64,000 bases of DNA, taken from the NCBI RefSeq assembly GCF_037176765.1, contig NC_090023.1, positions 103,262,366-103,326,365 on the forward strand, given 5' to 3'. The stretch is from Anolis sagrei. Lineage: Eukaryota > Chordata > Lepidosauria > Squamata > Anolidae. The notes below the pieces were generated by a model. It saw only the letters and a program-made list of their open reading frames with translations, searched no databases and was not told the origin of the DNA. A program made the translations under genes and the position numbers. Below are positions 23,384 through 33,430 of this stretch, piece by piece (the stretch's first letter is position 1; each line of letters begins with the position of its first letter).

Positions 23384-23782
23384 GCTTTCAAGAAAGATCT
23401 AAAAACGTGGCTCTTCCAATGTGCCTTCGGAGAGTGACCACTCAATCCCCTTGGTTGTTTCCACCTACAGTTGCCCTCAGGATAAAGTACCTTCTCTGTC
23501 CCCTATACAAGCCAAATCCCATTGTCCCTCCTTTCGGGTTCCTCTCTTATAAATGCACTTTTTATTCCTATCTCACCCAGGGTTTTAACCATTTAACATT
23601 TTACCTCATACATCTGGCCTGCCCTCTGTGTTCGATTTTATTATGCTAGTTTATATTGCTTATTTTATTTCTTGTTTTGTTATGATGTATTTTCTTGTTA
23701 CTTTGTGTTTAATCATGTTGTATTATTTTGGGCTTGGCCTCATGTTAGCCGCCCGAGTCCCCTTTGGGGAGATGGTGGTGGG

Positions 23783-23813
<31 letters not shown>

Positions 23814-23820
23814 TTATTAT
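23384..23820 (+). repeat. L2-like LINE 3' end with (ATT)n tail
   Basis: FKKDLKTWLFQ-like coding remnant, then GCCGCCCGAGTCCCCTTTGG, GGGGAGATGG and TATAAATAAAG before ATT repeats. The same tail lies at 52800-52990. Confidence 0.65.
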
Positions 23821-23924
23821 ACATTCTTTAAAATCTAAATTTGCTGCACTCACACCTTTTTTTTTTTTTTTGAAGTATAGCATGATCTTATACATACCTA
23901 TATTCTACTTCATAGCATTTGTTT

Positions 23925-24130
23925 CCAGTAGAGGAAGGGCTGCAACCTTAGATATATACCCAAGAGTTCTTTCTACCACCCTGGACATTCCACAGACTTA
24001 TAAATCTCACTTGCCTAGTTTCCAACAGATCTCACAACCTCTGAGGATACCTGCCATAGATGTGGGTGAAACCTCAGGAGAGAATGCTTCTGGAACATGG
24101 CCATACATCTTAGAAAACTCAAAAGCAACC
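23925..24130 (+). repeat. Penelope-like tail fragment
   Basis: TTGCCTAGTTTCCAACAGAT, CTCAGGAGAGAATGCTTCTG and GAACATGGCCATACA, the reverse of the 20.8 kb copy. Confidence 0.6.
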
Positions 24131-24587
24131 TAACTAAAAGGCTCTCCTAGCCAATAGCAATCCCAACTTGGCTGAGATGTCTTTTGGCTGAATGATGAAG
24201 TACAAGGACAATGAAAAACATACACAAGTTAAGCTTCTCTATAACAAACTGCAAGTGCTACCACAGGTCATTTCATTTATAAATTACCAGCTAAAACCTA
24301 TGAGGAATCCCCCGCCCGAAAATTAGATTAACAATACAAGTGTCAGGGGTCCATCCTATGGAATCCAGGATTTAAAAATGTAGTGATAGACTTACAATTT
24401 TCTACTAGAGAGACATGTCTACTCCTCTGAGCAATGCAACTATTGATCTGCACTGAAGAATAAAAATTCTTGGATAAAAATTCTTACTGCCTATATAAAA
24501 AGATGTTTGTGTGCTAGTGGAACAACAAGAGAAATAGAGACTTGCTTCCTTTGACAGAAAATTGCATAGTCTGGAGTGCAGCTCCTT

Positions 24588-24923
24588 AAGGTAAAGGTAA
24601 AGGTAGTCCCCTGACATTAAGTCCAGCCATGCCTGACTCTGGGGTGTGGTGCTCATCTCCATTTCTGAGCCGAAGAGCCAGCGTTGTCCGTAGACACCTC
24701 CAAGGTCATGTGGCCGGCATGACTGCATGGAGCGCCGTTACCTTCCCGCAGGAGCAGTACCTATTGATCTACTCACATTTGCATGTTTTCGAACTGCTAG
24801 GTTGGCAGAAGCTAGGGCTGACAGCGGAAGCTCACGCCGTTCCCCGGAATCAAACCTGCGACGTTTCGATCAACAAGCTCAGCAGCTCAGTGCTTTAACC
24901 CACTGCGCCACCGGGGGCTCCTT
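24588..24923 (-). repeat. Sauria SINE (type A), reverse orientation
   Basis: Full-length-looking: plus-strand TAAAGGTAAAGGTAGTCCCC at the left, tRNA-like head ending CCACTGCGCCACCGGGGGCT at the right. Confidence 0.88.
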
Positions 24924-25911
24924 AGGATACTATTTATACCATCCCACCAAAGATACAAAAAGGGAGAAAATAATTTTAAGTCATAAGTCTAAGTCAACAC
25001 TGAAAATAAGTTTTAAGTAAACGATGGAACCTCAACTGGTGGTAGTGACAGGTCAAGAATGAGGTATGAGGTCCTAAGGTTGTGGGAGACTGATAGCAAT
25101 AGCAAGACAACTCTATGTGTGGCTGCAGTTTAAAAAAGGTAAATTCAATGTCAGTGATTATATTAAAATTTGGGGTGAAAACTGTTTATATCATACTTGT
25201 TGTGTGCCTACAAGTTATCTTGACTTAGGCCAACCCTAAAGTGATCCTATCACAAGGTTTTCTAAGCAAGATTTGTTCAGAGTGGGTTTGCCTTTGCCTT
25301 CCTCTGAGGGAGAGGGAGTGTGATCTTGCTTACCGTATACAGTTCTGGCAACTACACCTGAAAAAATACGTTTTGGTATTAAAAATAAGTACACAAAATT
25401 ATTATTGGATTGCAGAAACTTTATTCTAACTAAAGGTAACAACTTTTGGCACATTGATAAAATATAAGAGAGGAACTATGATAGAAGGGGATAAATTTAT
25501 GTACAGTAAAGAGAAAGTAGGTGTGGAAAAGACTTTGCCTTCTACTTATAGTATAAGAACATGGAATCATCCACTGAACTGAATATTGAAATACTACTTG
25601 ATACAGTACTTAATGATTTGTTAAACTATGCAGTTTGCTACTTCCTTTGTTTTTGTCATGTTGCTTTTAAAAATATATTAGCCTTATACCAAGCTTGAAT
25701 TTTTCTTGTGCTTCTCATGTTATTTACAGCTGCTATTGTTCATGCAAAAGGAAATACAATTAGTGTTTCTCTGGTTACTCACATAAATGGCTTTAAAATT
25801 GAATAAATAAATTAATAAAGGACATCTTTGTCAATGGCTATACATTCAGAGGCAATACCAATTGCTGAGGAGCAACAACAGGGGAGGTCATTTATCTATA
25901 GCAGTGGTTCT

Positions 25912-26035
25912 CAACCTGTGGGTGCCCAGATATTTTGGCCTTCAATTCCCAGAAATCCTAACAGCTGGTAAACTGGCTGGGATCCTAGGAGTTGTAGGCC
26001 CAAACACCTGGGGATTCACAGGTTGAGAACCACTG
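25912..26035. mobile_element. hAT-type foldback MITE
   Basis: CAGTGGTTCTCAACCTGTGG at the left; CACAGGTTGAGAACCACTG at the right, inverted. The flanks do not give a good TSD. A relative lies at 27668-27802 (TAGTGTTTCTCAACCTGTGG). Confidence 0.7.
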
Positions 26036-27409
26036 ATCCGTGGGCTTCCTAGAAATAACAATCAAGGATTTTTGTTAAAACATTATTCTGAGATTGTGTT
26101 TACAGCCATGTTAGTTCACTGTAACAGCACTTTCACAGAGCTTGCACAAATGGGGTCCCAACTGCAACTAGTCATCCAACAAACACTTTGAACCTGCTGA
26201 GGGTGATGATATTCAACTGTTCCAGACTAAGGGAGTTCAAGACTGTGTCACTCCACTGCCTATTCAATTATGCAGTGCTGGACGTATACCTCTGGAGGTA
26301 TATGTTTACAATATGCTAAAAGTACAGGTAATGAAATAACTATGAAAACACTAGATCCTGTCTGAGCTCTTAAGCTATTTAGGCTCTGCCCTGGCTAGTA
26401 TTTGGGTGGAATGAAACCCGGTGCTGTCAGATGTATTTTAGAGGAATTAACTGGCAAATCTCTTGAGTATTCCTTGCCTGAAAAAACCCTGTGAAATTCA
26501 TAAGGTTGCCTTAAGTTGGCAGGTTACTTGAAGACACATGCACACGGTGACAGCTGTCCAAGGTGCTGAACACTGTCCCCAATACAGGTTCAGCAGCATG
26601 GACAAACAGATGCACACAAGTATAGTATTTTGGTTCACCTCTCTTCCAACTGCTAGTCAGAATCATGTGGGTGAATATGTGCAATGTCTACTTCAACAGA
26701 AAACATTTTTCAAGATAAATTTAAGGATAAAGGAAATGAATCTTCATCAATTATGTAATTGTCTGTATGACAGAATGAGAAATGTGTTACTAATAAATAC
26801 ATTTGTTGCTTGTGAGATCTCATATTTTAGGTGGAAAATATATTTTATCATTCTTCAATAAATATGCACATGAGTCAGATTGGTAGACATTTACTTGGGA
26901 CAGCTCAGGCACATGGGATGGCACCACCTCCCTCCCGTTCTCCTTGTCATGGCAGCCAGGGAGTGTGCCATGTCTAGCATCTGGAGCTTGTGGCATGGAG
27001 TGATGCTAGCCAGAGAGATGAAACAATTGGAGAAGGAAGGGAGAAAGGTAGGTGATTCTTCCTCTCCTGCTTCCCGCATTACTCTGGGACCCCTGCTGAC
27101 ACCATTCCAGGAGGAGGAGGAGGAGGAGGTGGTGGTGATGATGATGATGATGATGATGATTTTATTATTGTATCCCATCACCATCTCAAACACCAGTGCT
27201 GAGCCCAAGAGGACCTGTGACCTCAGCAGGAGTATAACCCCTTCAAACACAGGTAACCACCCTATACTTGTCTGGATTCAGCTTAAGTTTGTTAGCCCTC
27301 ATCCAGTCCATCACAGTTGCCAGCAACATATGCTAACCATATTGCACCCACTTGCTGCTTTTGTGTGTGTGTGTGTGTCAGGAGTGACTTGAGCTAGATA
27401 GTAATACAA

Positions 27410-28130
27410 TTAAGTGGATCTGTGGTTGGTTGACAGGCTCATCAATGATTGCCCTTCAACCTGGAAAGAAGTGATTAATGTGATGCCTCAGAGTTATGTC
27501 CAGCTTCTGATCTTTATAAATGAATTACATGGTAGATTAGAAGGCATGGAGATGGTGGAAGCAACTGTAGAGGACAGGATTAGAATTCAAAATAACAGTG
27601 ACAGATTGGACCCAAAACTAACAAGATTAATTTCAACGAGGATAAATAGAAGGGACTACAACTAGACTAGTGTTTCTCAACCTGTGGGTTCCCAGGTGTT
27701 TTGGCCTACAACTCCCAGAAATCCCAATCAGTTTACCAGCAGTTAGGATTTCTGGGAGTTGACCACCAAAACATCTGGAGATCCACAGGTTGAGAACTAC
27801 TGAGCTAAAATAAAAATAAAATGCACAAATCTAAAATGGGTGGCATCTGATTTATAAGCAGTACATGTGAAAAGGATCCAGAGGTCTTCCAGTTAAACAT
27901 GAGTCAACAATATGATATGGCAGCCGAAAGGCCAATATAATTCTAAGTTGCTTCAACAGCAGTATAGTGTCCAGTTCACAGAAAGTTATAGCACCACTTT
28001 GGTCTGATCTCACCTGGAATACCAAGTCTAGTACTGAGCACTACAATTCAAAATGAATCATGATTGATAAGCTAAAATGTTTCCATAGAAAGGTGACTAA
28101 GATAATGAAAAAAATAGAAACTATGCCAAA
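27410..28130 (+). repeat. CR1-like LINE fragments, interrupted by a MITE
   Basis: 27410-27660 and 27840-28130 match parts of the CR1 copies at 35.1 kb (GCAGTACATGTGAAAA..., AACATGAGTCAACAATATGA). The hAT-like MITE at 27668-27802 lies between. Confidence 0.6.
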
Positions 28131-29333
28131 AACTTTTTCAGCTGAAAGAGGTCCTCCAGTCTTGCTACCAAATATGCTTAATATTTTATTTTGTATGTAT
28201 TTGAACACCAGGTCCAGTCTTATGCTTGGGATAGAGAGACCCTGTTCATTCATCCACCTCTGAATCTATCTACTCTCTATTCTAATTAGTCCAGCATTTT
28301 GCTGAGGAAACTCAGGATGAAGTTTTGCTTCTTCCTCTAGTTCAGAAACCTCCTCTTGTTTCATCAGATACTGATAATACACTTAGAAAGATAATTTATT
28401 TAAAGTTCATTGGATGTGAAAAGGGTTGCCTTCTCCCCTTCCTGCCCCCTTTCCATCCAACCTCTTTGCTGCATGAATACATGGGCAAGAATTACCTACC
28501 TAATTCCTAGGATCATGTTCTCCACAGGAAATATGGACAAAATCTCCAGGCCACTATTTCATTATTGTAACTCATTAAATGTGCACAGCACTGGCAAGAC
28601 CTCTGGCAAAACCACATTCTGTGGAAATCTCTGTCAACTGGGGGAAAAGACTGTTCTGAAAAGACAAAACATTTACATTTATTATCTAACTAGATTGTGT
28701 CCTTTTTTACTAAACATAATTTGTTTAGAATTGGATTCCTTATGTTTAGAAAACCTATATTTGATTCACTTACAAAGAAGGGGCCAATTCCACCATAAAT
28801 ATAACATTCTAATTCATTTTCCGCATTCTATTCTGCATCTGAAGGAATGGTTTCAAAATATATTCCTTGGACATATTATGAACAGATCAGGTGGAGGATT
28901 CTTGGTGGTGTGATCCAAATCAAAACATGCCCTCAGACTTCCTTTTTCTTCTCAGCTCTGACATTGATCTCAAGTCCTTCTCTTCCAGAGAGTTTTTCTT
29001 CTTTCTCCTCCTCCCCCCTTCCCCCCCATTTTCCTTTCCTCCTCCTCACAAATGAGTGTGCTTTTGTGGGTTGGTTAGGGGGGGAAGAATAAAAGGGGCA
29101 CATTCAGGGTCCTTCCTCATAAGCTTGCCCAGATAAAATCATCATTTATTTATGTAATGCCATCATCCCCCTAAGACTCAGAAAAGGGGGAAGGGGTGCT
29201 CTGCACATGCCCTGAAGTTTGCCCACAAACTCTTCTTCTTTCCCTCCTGATTTTTCTTTCCACCCTCTTCCTCCATTAGTCCTCTTTTCCAGTGTTTGGT
29301 TCTTTCTAAACTCTCTCTCTCTCTCTCTCTCTC

Positions 29334-29484
29334 TGGGCCCTTCCACACAGCCATATAACCCAGAATATCAAGGCATAAAATCCCACAGTATCTGCTTTGA
29401 ATTGGGTTAGCTCAGTCCACACTGCCATATATTCCAGTTCAAAGCAGATAATTTGGAATTTTATTCAGCTGTGTGAGAGGGGCC
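29334..29484. repeat. foldback MITE
   Basis: GGCCCTTCCACACAGCCATA pairs with the inverse near 29470; same family as 7920-8066. Confidence 0.7.
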
Positions 29485-29739
29485 TCTCTCTCTGTGTGTA
29501 TTATATTATGTCTTGCTTTTTGCTCTTCATTGAGAAACAAAACAGCTTACAACATTTTAAAAATGCAGTTTAAAATTCACAACTTAGAATCACGGAATCA
29601 TAGAGTTGGAACAGACCTCATGCGCCATCCAGACCAACTCCCTGCCAAGAAGCAGGAAATTTTAACGAGCAGTGCCAGTCGTCAGTAGCTCATTGATTGC
29701 CATTGTGGTGAAGGTTAGAGATGAGTGTGCTCATTTCAT

Positions 29740-30169
29740 TTCCCTTCTGTCTGTCTCCTTCATGACAATGCATGTCCACACACCGCTCATGCAGCACAAG
29801 AGTTGTTGACTTAATTTGGTTGGGATGTTTTAAGCTACCCCTCTCACAGCCCTGATCTCACACCCAGTGACGATCATCTGTTCACTAAATTGAAGGAACA
29901 CTTGGGTGGAAAACACTTTTCTGAAGAGGACGAGGTGAAAATTGAAGTGATGAACTGGCTAAAAAAGGCAGCAGGAGACTTCTATGACACAGGTATCAAA
30001 AAACTTGTGGCATGGATGACAAAATGTACTGAACTGAATGGTGATTATGTGGAAAAGAGTACAAATAATGTAATACCTATGCTATAATCCATGTAAGTCT
30101 TATTAAAATCTATTCATTCTTTGTATTTTTTAAAAAAATCTTGTAACCTTACTTTCTGGATATCCCTCG

Positions 30170-30170
<1 letters not shown>
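29740..30170 (+). mobile_element. mariner transposon, 3' half
   Basis: Encodes the catalytic end of a mariner transposase: HDNACPHTAHAAQELL, SHSPDLTPSDDHLFTKLKEH, WLKKAAGDFYDTG and NGDYVEKS. A stop interrupts it and the N-terminal half is missing. It ends in the inverted repeat TTACTTTCTGGATATCCCTC with TA, then a (CA)n run. Confidence 0.8.
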
Positions 30171-30200
<30 letters not shown>

Positions 30201-30220
30201 GAATTAATAATAACAGTAAT

Positions 30221-30879
30221 ATGAGGGTTGAATAAAAAGTAAAGCTTCCACCTTCGTAACTCCTCAACAGATGGCAGTACTGGTATGCAGCAGTTACTGG
30301 CTTGTTCAGTAGACTCTCCTCCTCTACAGTTCCATTTTGGCAGGAAGCTTTTGCATTGAATGGTTGTCTTGTTAAAGTGCAAAGTATGGAACCCTGCACA
30401 GATGGTCAGTCAATGTGACTTAAGCAATGTGCAGTCATTGAATTCTTGACAGCAGAAGGTGTCATCCCAAAGGGGATTCATCAGAGAATGCAAGCTGATT
30501 GTGGTGATTGTGTTGATGTGATTACTGAGCATCGTTGGGCAAGTAAGTTTAAAGATGTTGATTCAGGACGATCGTCATATCACTCAAAGAGAAATTTCAA
30601 GCATTATTAGCTTTTCACAAGAATGTGTGGGTTACATTATTGCTTTGCTTGGCTATTGGAAGATCTGTGCACGATGGCTTGCGGAAACAGTGTCGACTTC
30701 TTCCAAGAGGGCTTCAGAAAACTTGTTCATTATTGGCAGAAATGTATCCAATTGTCTGGTGATTATGTGGAAAAGTGAATAGTGATAGTTAAAGAGCACA
30801 TTCTAAGGATTATTTCTGCGTTTGATTTATTAAAATATTCCCATCCAAACCCAGCACTACTTTTCATTCAGCCCTTGTA
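30221..30879 (+). mobile_element. mariner transposon, internally deleted copy
   Basis: Left end ATGAGGGTTGAATAAAAAGT and right end TACTTTTCATTCAGCCCTTG are inverted. It encodes the HTH region (GVIPKGIHQRMQADCGDCVD, DDRHITQREISSIISFSQE, LLGYWKICARW), then jumps to GGTGATTATGTGGAAAAGTG, the C-terminal codons. About half the usual 1.3 kb is lost, including the core. Confidence 0.82.
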
Positions 30880-30960
30880 CAAAAGAAACTGTGAGAATTT
30901 TATAACACAATTAAAGATCTGTGTCTTCTACCCAATCAATTTTTTGGTGATAGCATGATA

Positions 30961-31402
30961 GCTGGGTCTGGAAGTTCCGAGAGTCATGGAGATGCCGCAA
31001 AGGCAGCTGTGGATAAGGGAGGGGGGGGGAGGAGTGAGAGTGGGGAGAGCGAAGGAAGGATAGAAAGGAGGATAGAAAGGAGGGGACGTTTAAGGTAAGG
31101 GTTAGACCAAGGTTTAGGGTTTGGGTTAGGGTTACAGTTAGGGTAAGGGTTAGGGGTTATGGTTAGAGTACGGATTAGGGTAAGGTTTAGGGTTTGGGTT
31201 TGGGTAAGGGGTTAGGCTTAGGCTTATAGTAGGGTTCAAAGTTAGGGTAAGGGTTAGGGTTTCACCATTAAAGAACTCTTACATTCCTTCTATATTATCT
31301 GTCTCCGGCTTGGCTTACATTAGCTAAGTCTCTCTTGTGCAAACAGCGCTCCTGATAGAGTGATGCAGCATCTCCGTAACGCTCGGAGCTTCCGGACCCA
31401 GC
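30961..31402. mobile_element. inverted-repeat element containing degenerate telomere-like DNA
   Basis: Left arm GCTGGGTCTGGAAGTTCCGA... and right arm (reverse complement GCTGGGTCCGGAAGCTCCGA...) form inverted repeats of about 35 bp. TA flanks both ends (30959-30960, 31403-31404), but TA could be part of the repeat. Inside are a purine-rich tract and TTAGGG-like repeats. Confidence 0.65.
31092..31262 (+). repeat. degenerate interstitial (TTAGGG)n-like repeat
   Basis: Many TTAGGG, GGGTTA and TAAGGGTTAGGG units with frequent one-base changes. Lies wholly inside the inverted-repeat element. Confidence 0.85.
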
Positions 31403-31681
31403 TATTGTACTATTACCTTATCAGACAGATGGCAAGCTGTTTAACCTCAGCAGACTGAAAGCCAAAACCAAAGTTACAACAACACCTATTATAGAATTCC
31501 AATATGCCAATGACAACGTCATCTGTGTGCATTCAGAAGACCTACAAGCCACTCTAAACACCTTTGCAGAAGCATACGAGAAGCTTGGCCTGTCATTGAA
31601 CATCGAGAAAACCAAAGTGTTCTTCCAGCAGTCACCAGTCAATCCCTCTCCAATGCCAGGAATGCAGCTTAATGGTGTAAC

Positions 31682-31982
31682 CAGGGGCAGCTCAATCCAT
31701 TATGCAAAGTAAGCATTTGCAGTATAGTTGATTTTGCCCTGGGGCACTCTTGAGGCGCTCCTGGGGGAAAATAGATCTTGACATATGCGAGTTGTAGTTA
31801 CTGGGATGTATAGTTCACCTACAATCAAAGAGCATTCTGAACTCCACCAATGATGGAATTGAACCAAATATGGCACACAGAACTCCCACGATGAACAGAA
31901 AATATATATCAGTGATTGGTTTGGGGGGGGGTGCCAAAATACTGTTTGCTTTACCGTTGAAAATTACCTAGGGCCGCCTCTG
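31682..31982. mobile_element. nonautonomous hAT element with perfect 8-bp TSD
   Basis: Ends CAGGGGCAGCTC and GGGCCGCCTCTG. GGTGTAAC is repeated exactly at 31674-31681 and 31983-31990. The surrounding LINE frame resumes after it. Confidence 0.85.
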
Positions 31983-32000
31983 GGTGTAACATTAGAAAAT

Positions 32001-32157
32001 GTTTATTTATTATTTATTTAGAGGTTTTCTATACCGGCCTTCTCAACCTCGATGAGGGACTCAGGTCGGTTTACAGAACATATCAAATACAATCATATGA
32101 AAGAACAACAGATACAAATCATTACATATTAAAATAGTACAACACAGTACACAGTAT
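32001..32157 (-). repeat. L2-like LINE 3' end
   Basis: TTATTTATTATTTATTTAGA...CGATGAGGGACTCAGGTCGG; inserted into the LINE, with ATGTT possibly repeated at both sides. Confidence 0.6.
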
Positions 32158-33059
32158 GTTGACCATTTCCGCTATCTTGGCAGCCACCTCTCCACAAAAG
32201 TCAACATTGACACTGAAATGCAAAACCGCCTGCCTGAGCTCTGCGAGTGCAGCATTTTTCTGAATGAAGCAGAGAGTGTTTGAAGACCGGGACATCCGTA
32301 GGGTTACCAAGGTGCTTGTTTATAAAGCTAGAATGAATCCATCTGTGTTGCCTCCAACAAAATCCTACAAATCTCTTGGGAAAACAAGTGGACAAATGTC
32401 ACCGTGCTGGAAGGAGCAAAGACCACCAGCACTGAAGCGATGGTCCACTGCCATCAACTCTGCTGGACTGGCCACATTGTCTGGATGCCTGACCACTGTC
32501 TCCCAAAGTGGTTGCTCTACTCCAAACTCAAGAACGGAAAATGGAATGTTGGTGGGCAGGAAAAGAGAATTAAAGATGGCCCCAAAGCCAGCCTTAAAAA
32601 CTCTGGCATAGACACTGAGAACTGGGAAGCCATGCCCTTGATCCCTCCAGTTGGAGGTCAGCTGTGACCAGCAGTGCTGTAAAATTTGAAGAGGCACAAA
32701 TGGAGGGCGAAAGAGGGAAACGTGCCAAGAGGAAGGTGCGTCAAGCCAACCCCAACTGGGACCGCCTCCCACCTGGAAACCAATGACCTCACTGTGGGAG
32801 AAGATGCAGGTCAAGAATAGGGCTCCACAGCCACCTACGGACCCACCGCCAGGGCACCGAACTTGGAGGACAATCTTACTCAGACAACGAGGGATCGCCT
32901 AAGTAAGTACGATTACCTTAACTTCTGCATTTAAATGTAGCACAAATGAGTTTTAATGTGTTTTAAGCGTGTGTCTCTTTTAATATGTGTGTTTTAAAGA
33001 TCATATCTATCTATCTATCTATCTAGCAAGTGCATTAATTAACCCTTCCTTTTCTCTTT

Positions 33060-33430
33060 GGAAAGGGTGGCAACCCCTCCCCCCCCGCCCGAGGCTGGAG
33101 GAGAAAGCGAGGGGCCTGCCGGGCACTGATTGGCTCTCCCGACCTGGGGTCTCGTCCACTGGGCGCCCGTGGAGACAAAAAGGCGGCGCGTCCACTCCTC
33201 CGCTCGCCCCGCGCGCGGACCCTTCGGAGGCCAAGATGGGGCAGGAGCAGGAGCAGGAGCAGCGCCGCCGCCGCCGCCGCCCCAGAAGCCCGGCTCCCAC
33301 CCCAGCCCGGCAGCGCCCGCCCACGCTCCCCTTCCTCCTCTTGCTCACCTGCCTTTGCTCCGGACGGGACGCCGCCTCAGGTAAGCCAACGTCGGGCAAC
33401 CCCCAGCAGAGGGTTTGCTCGGCATGATTG
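33060..33430 (+). promoter_or_regulatory. NMS: CpG island over NMS exon 1
   Basis: GC-rich, CpG-rich DNA around the NMS start codon, with GCCGCC runs inside the coding part. It follows a (TATC)n run at 33004-33025. A CpG island on a restricted neuropeptide gene is mildly unusual. Confidence 0.55.
33236..33380 (+). CDS. NMS: NMS exon 1, signal peptide
   Basis: ATG at 33236. The exon encodes a Gln/Glu run, six arginines, a Pro-rich stretch, then the hydrophobic core [13 protein letters not shown] before donor TCAG|GTAAGC (phase 1). It lies in a CpG island. No downstream ATG exists in the exon. The PRSP-plus-leucine arrangement recalls the N-terminus of NMU rather than mammalian NMS. Confidence 0.8.

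Larger units (their letters stand above)
31425..32910 (+). repeat. LINE reverse-transcriptase C-terminal part with two later insertions
   Basis: Encodes IIEFQYANDNVICVHSEDLQ (a YADD-type box changed to YAND), AEAYEKLGLSLNIEKTKVFF, LCWTGHIVWMPDHCLPK and ENWEAMPL. It is broken by a hAT element (31682-31982) and an L2-like piece (about 32001-32157). A relative on the minus strand at 36640-37030 adds the zinc finger [15 protein letters not shown]. Confidence 0.8.
20340..33050. other. intergenic region between the divergent CHST10 and NMS promoters
   Basis: About 13 kb with no recognised host exon. It holds the repeats listed separately, plus (GAG)n and (GAT)n runs at 27110-27160, (CA)n at 30171-30200 and (CT)n at 29312-29334. 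Confidence 0.6.

Noticed and set aside
24588-24923. tRNA gene
   Set aside because: The A- and B-box-like parts are SINE heads, with no tRNA fold and a long SINE body.
26880-27392. 170-codon open frame
   Set aside because: It runs through (GAG)n, (GAT)n and (GT)n runs and shows no family likeness; its opposite strand is open for the same reason.
31092-31262. True telomere end or chromosome-fusion scar
   Set aside because: Bounded on both sides by inverted arms and ordinary DNA; units are degenerate and few.
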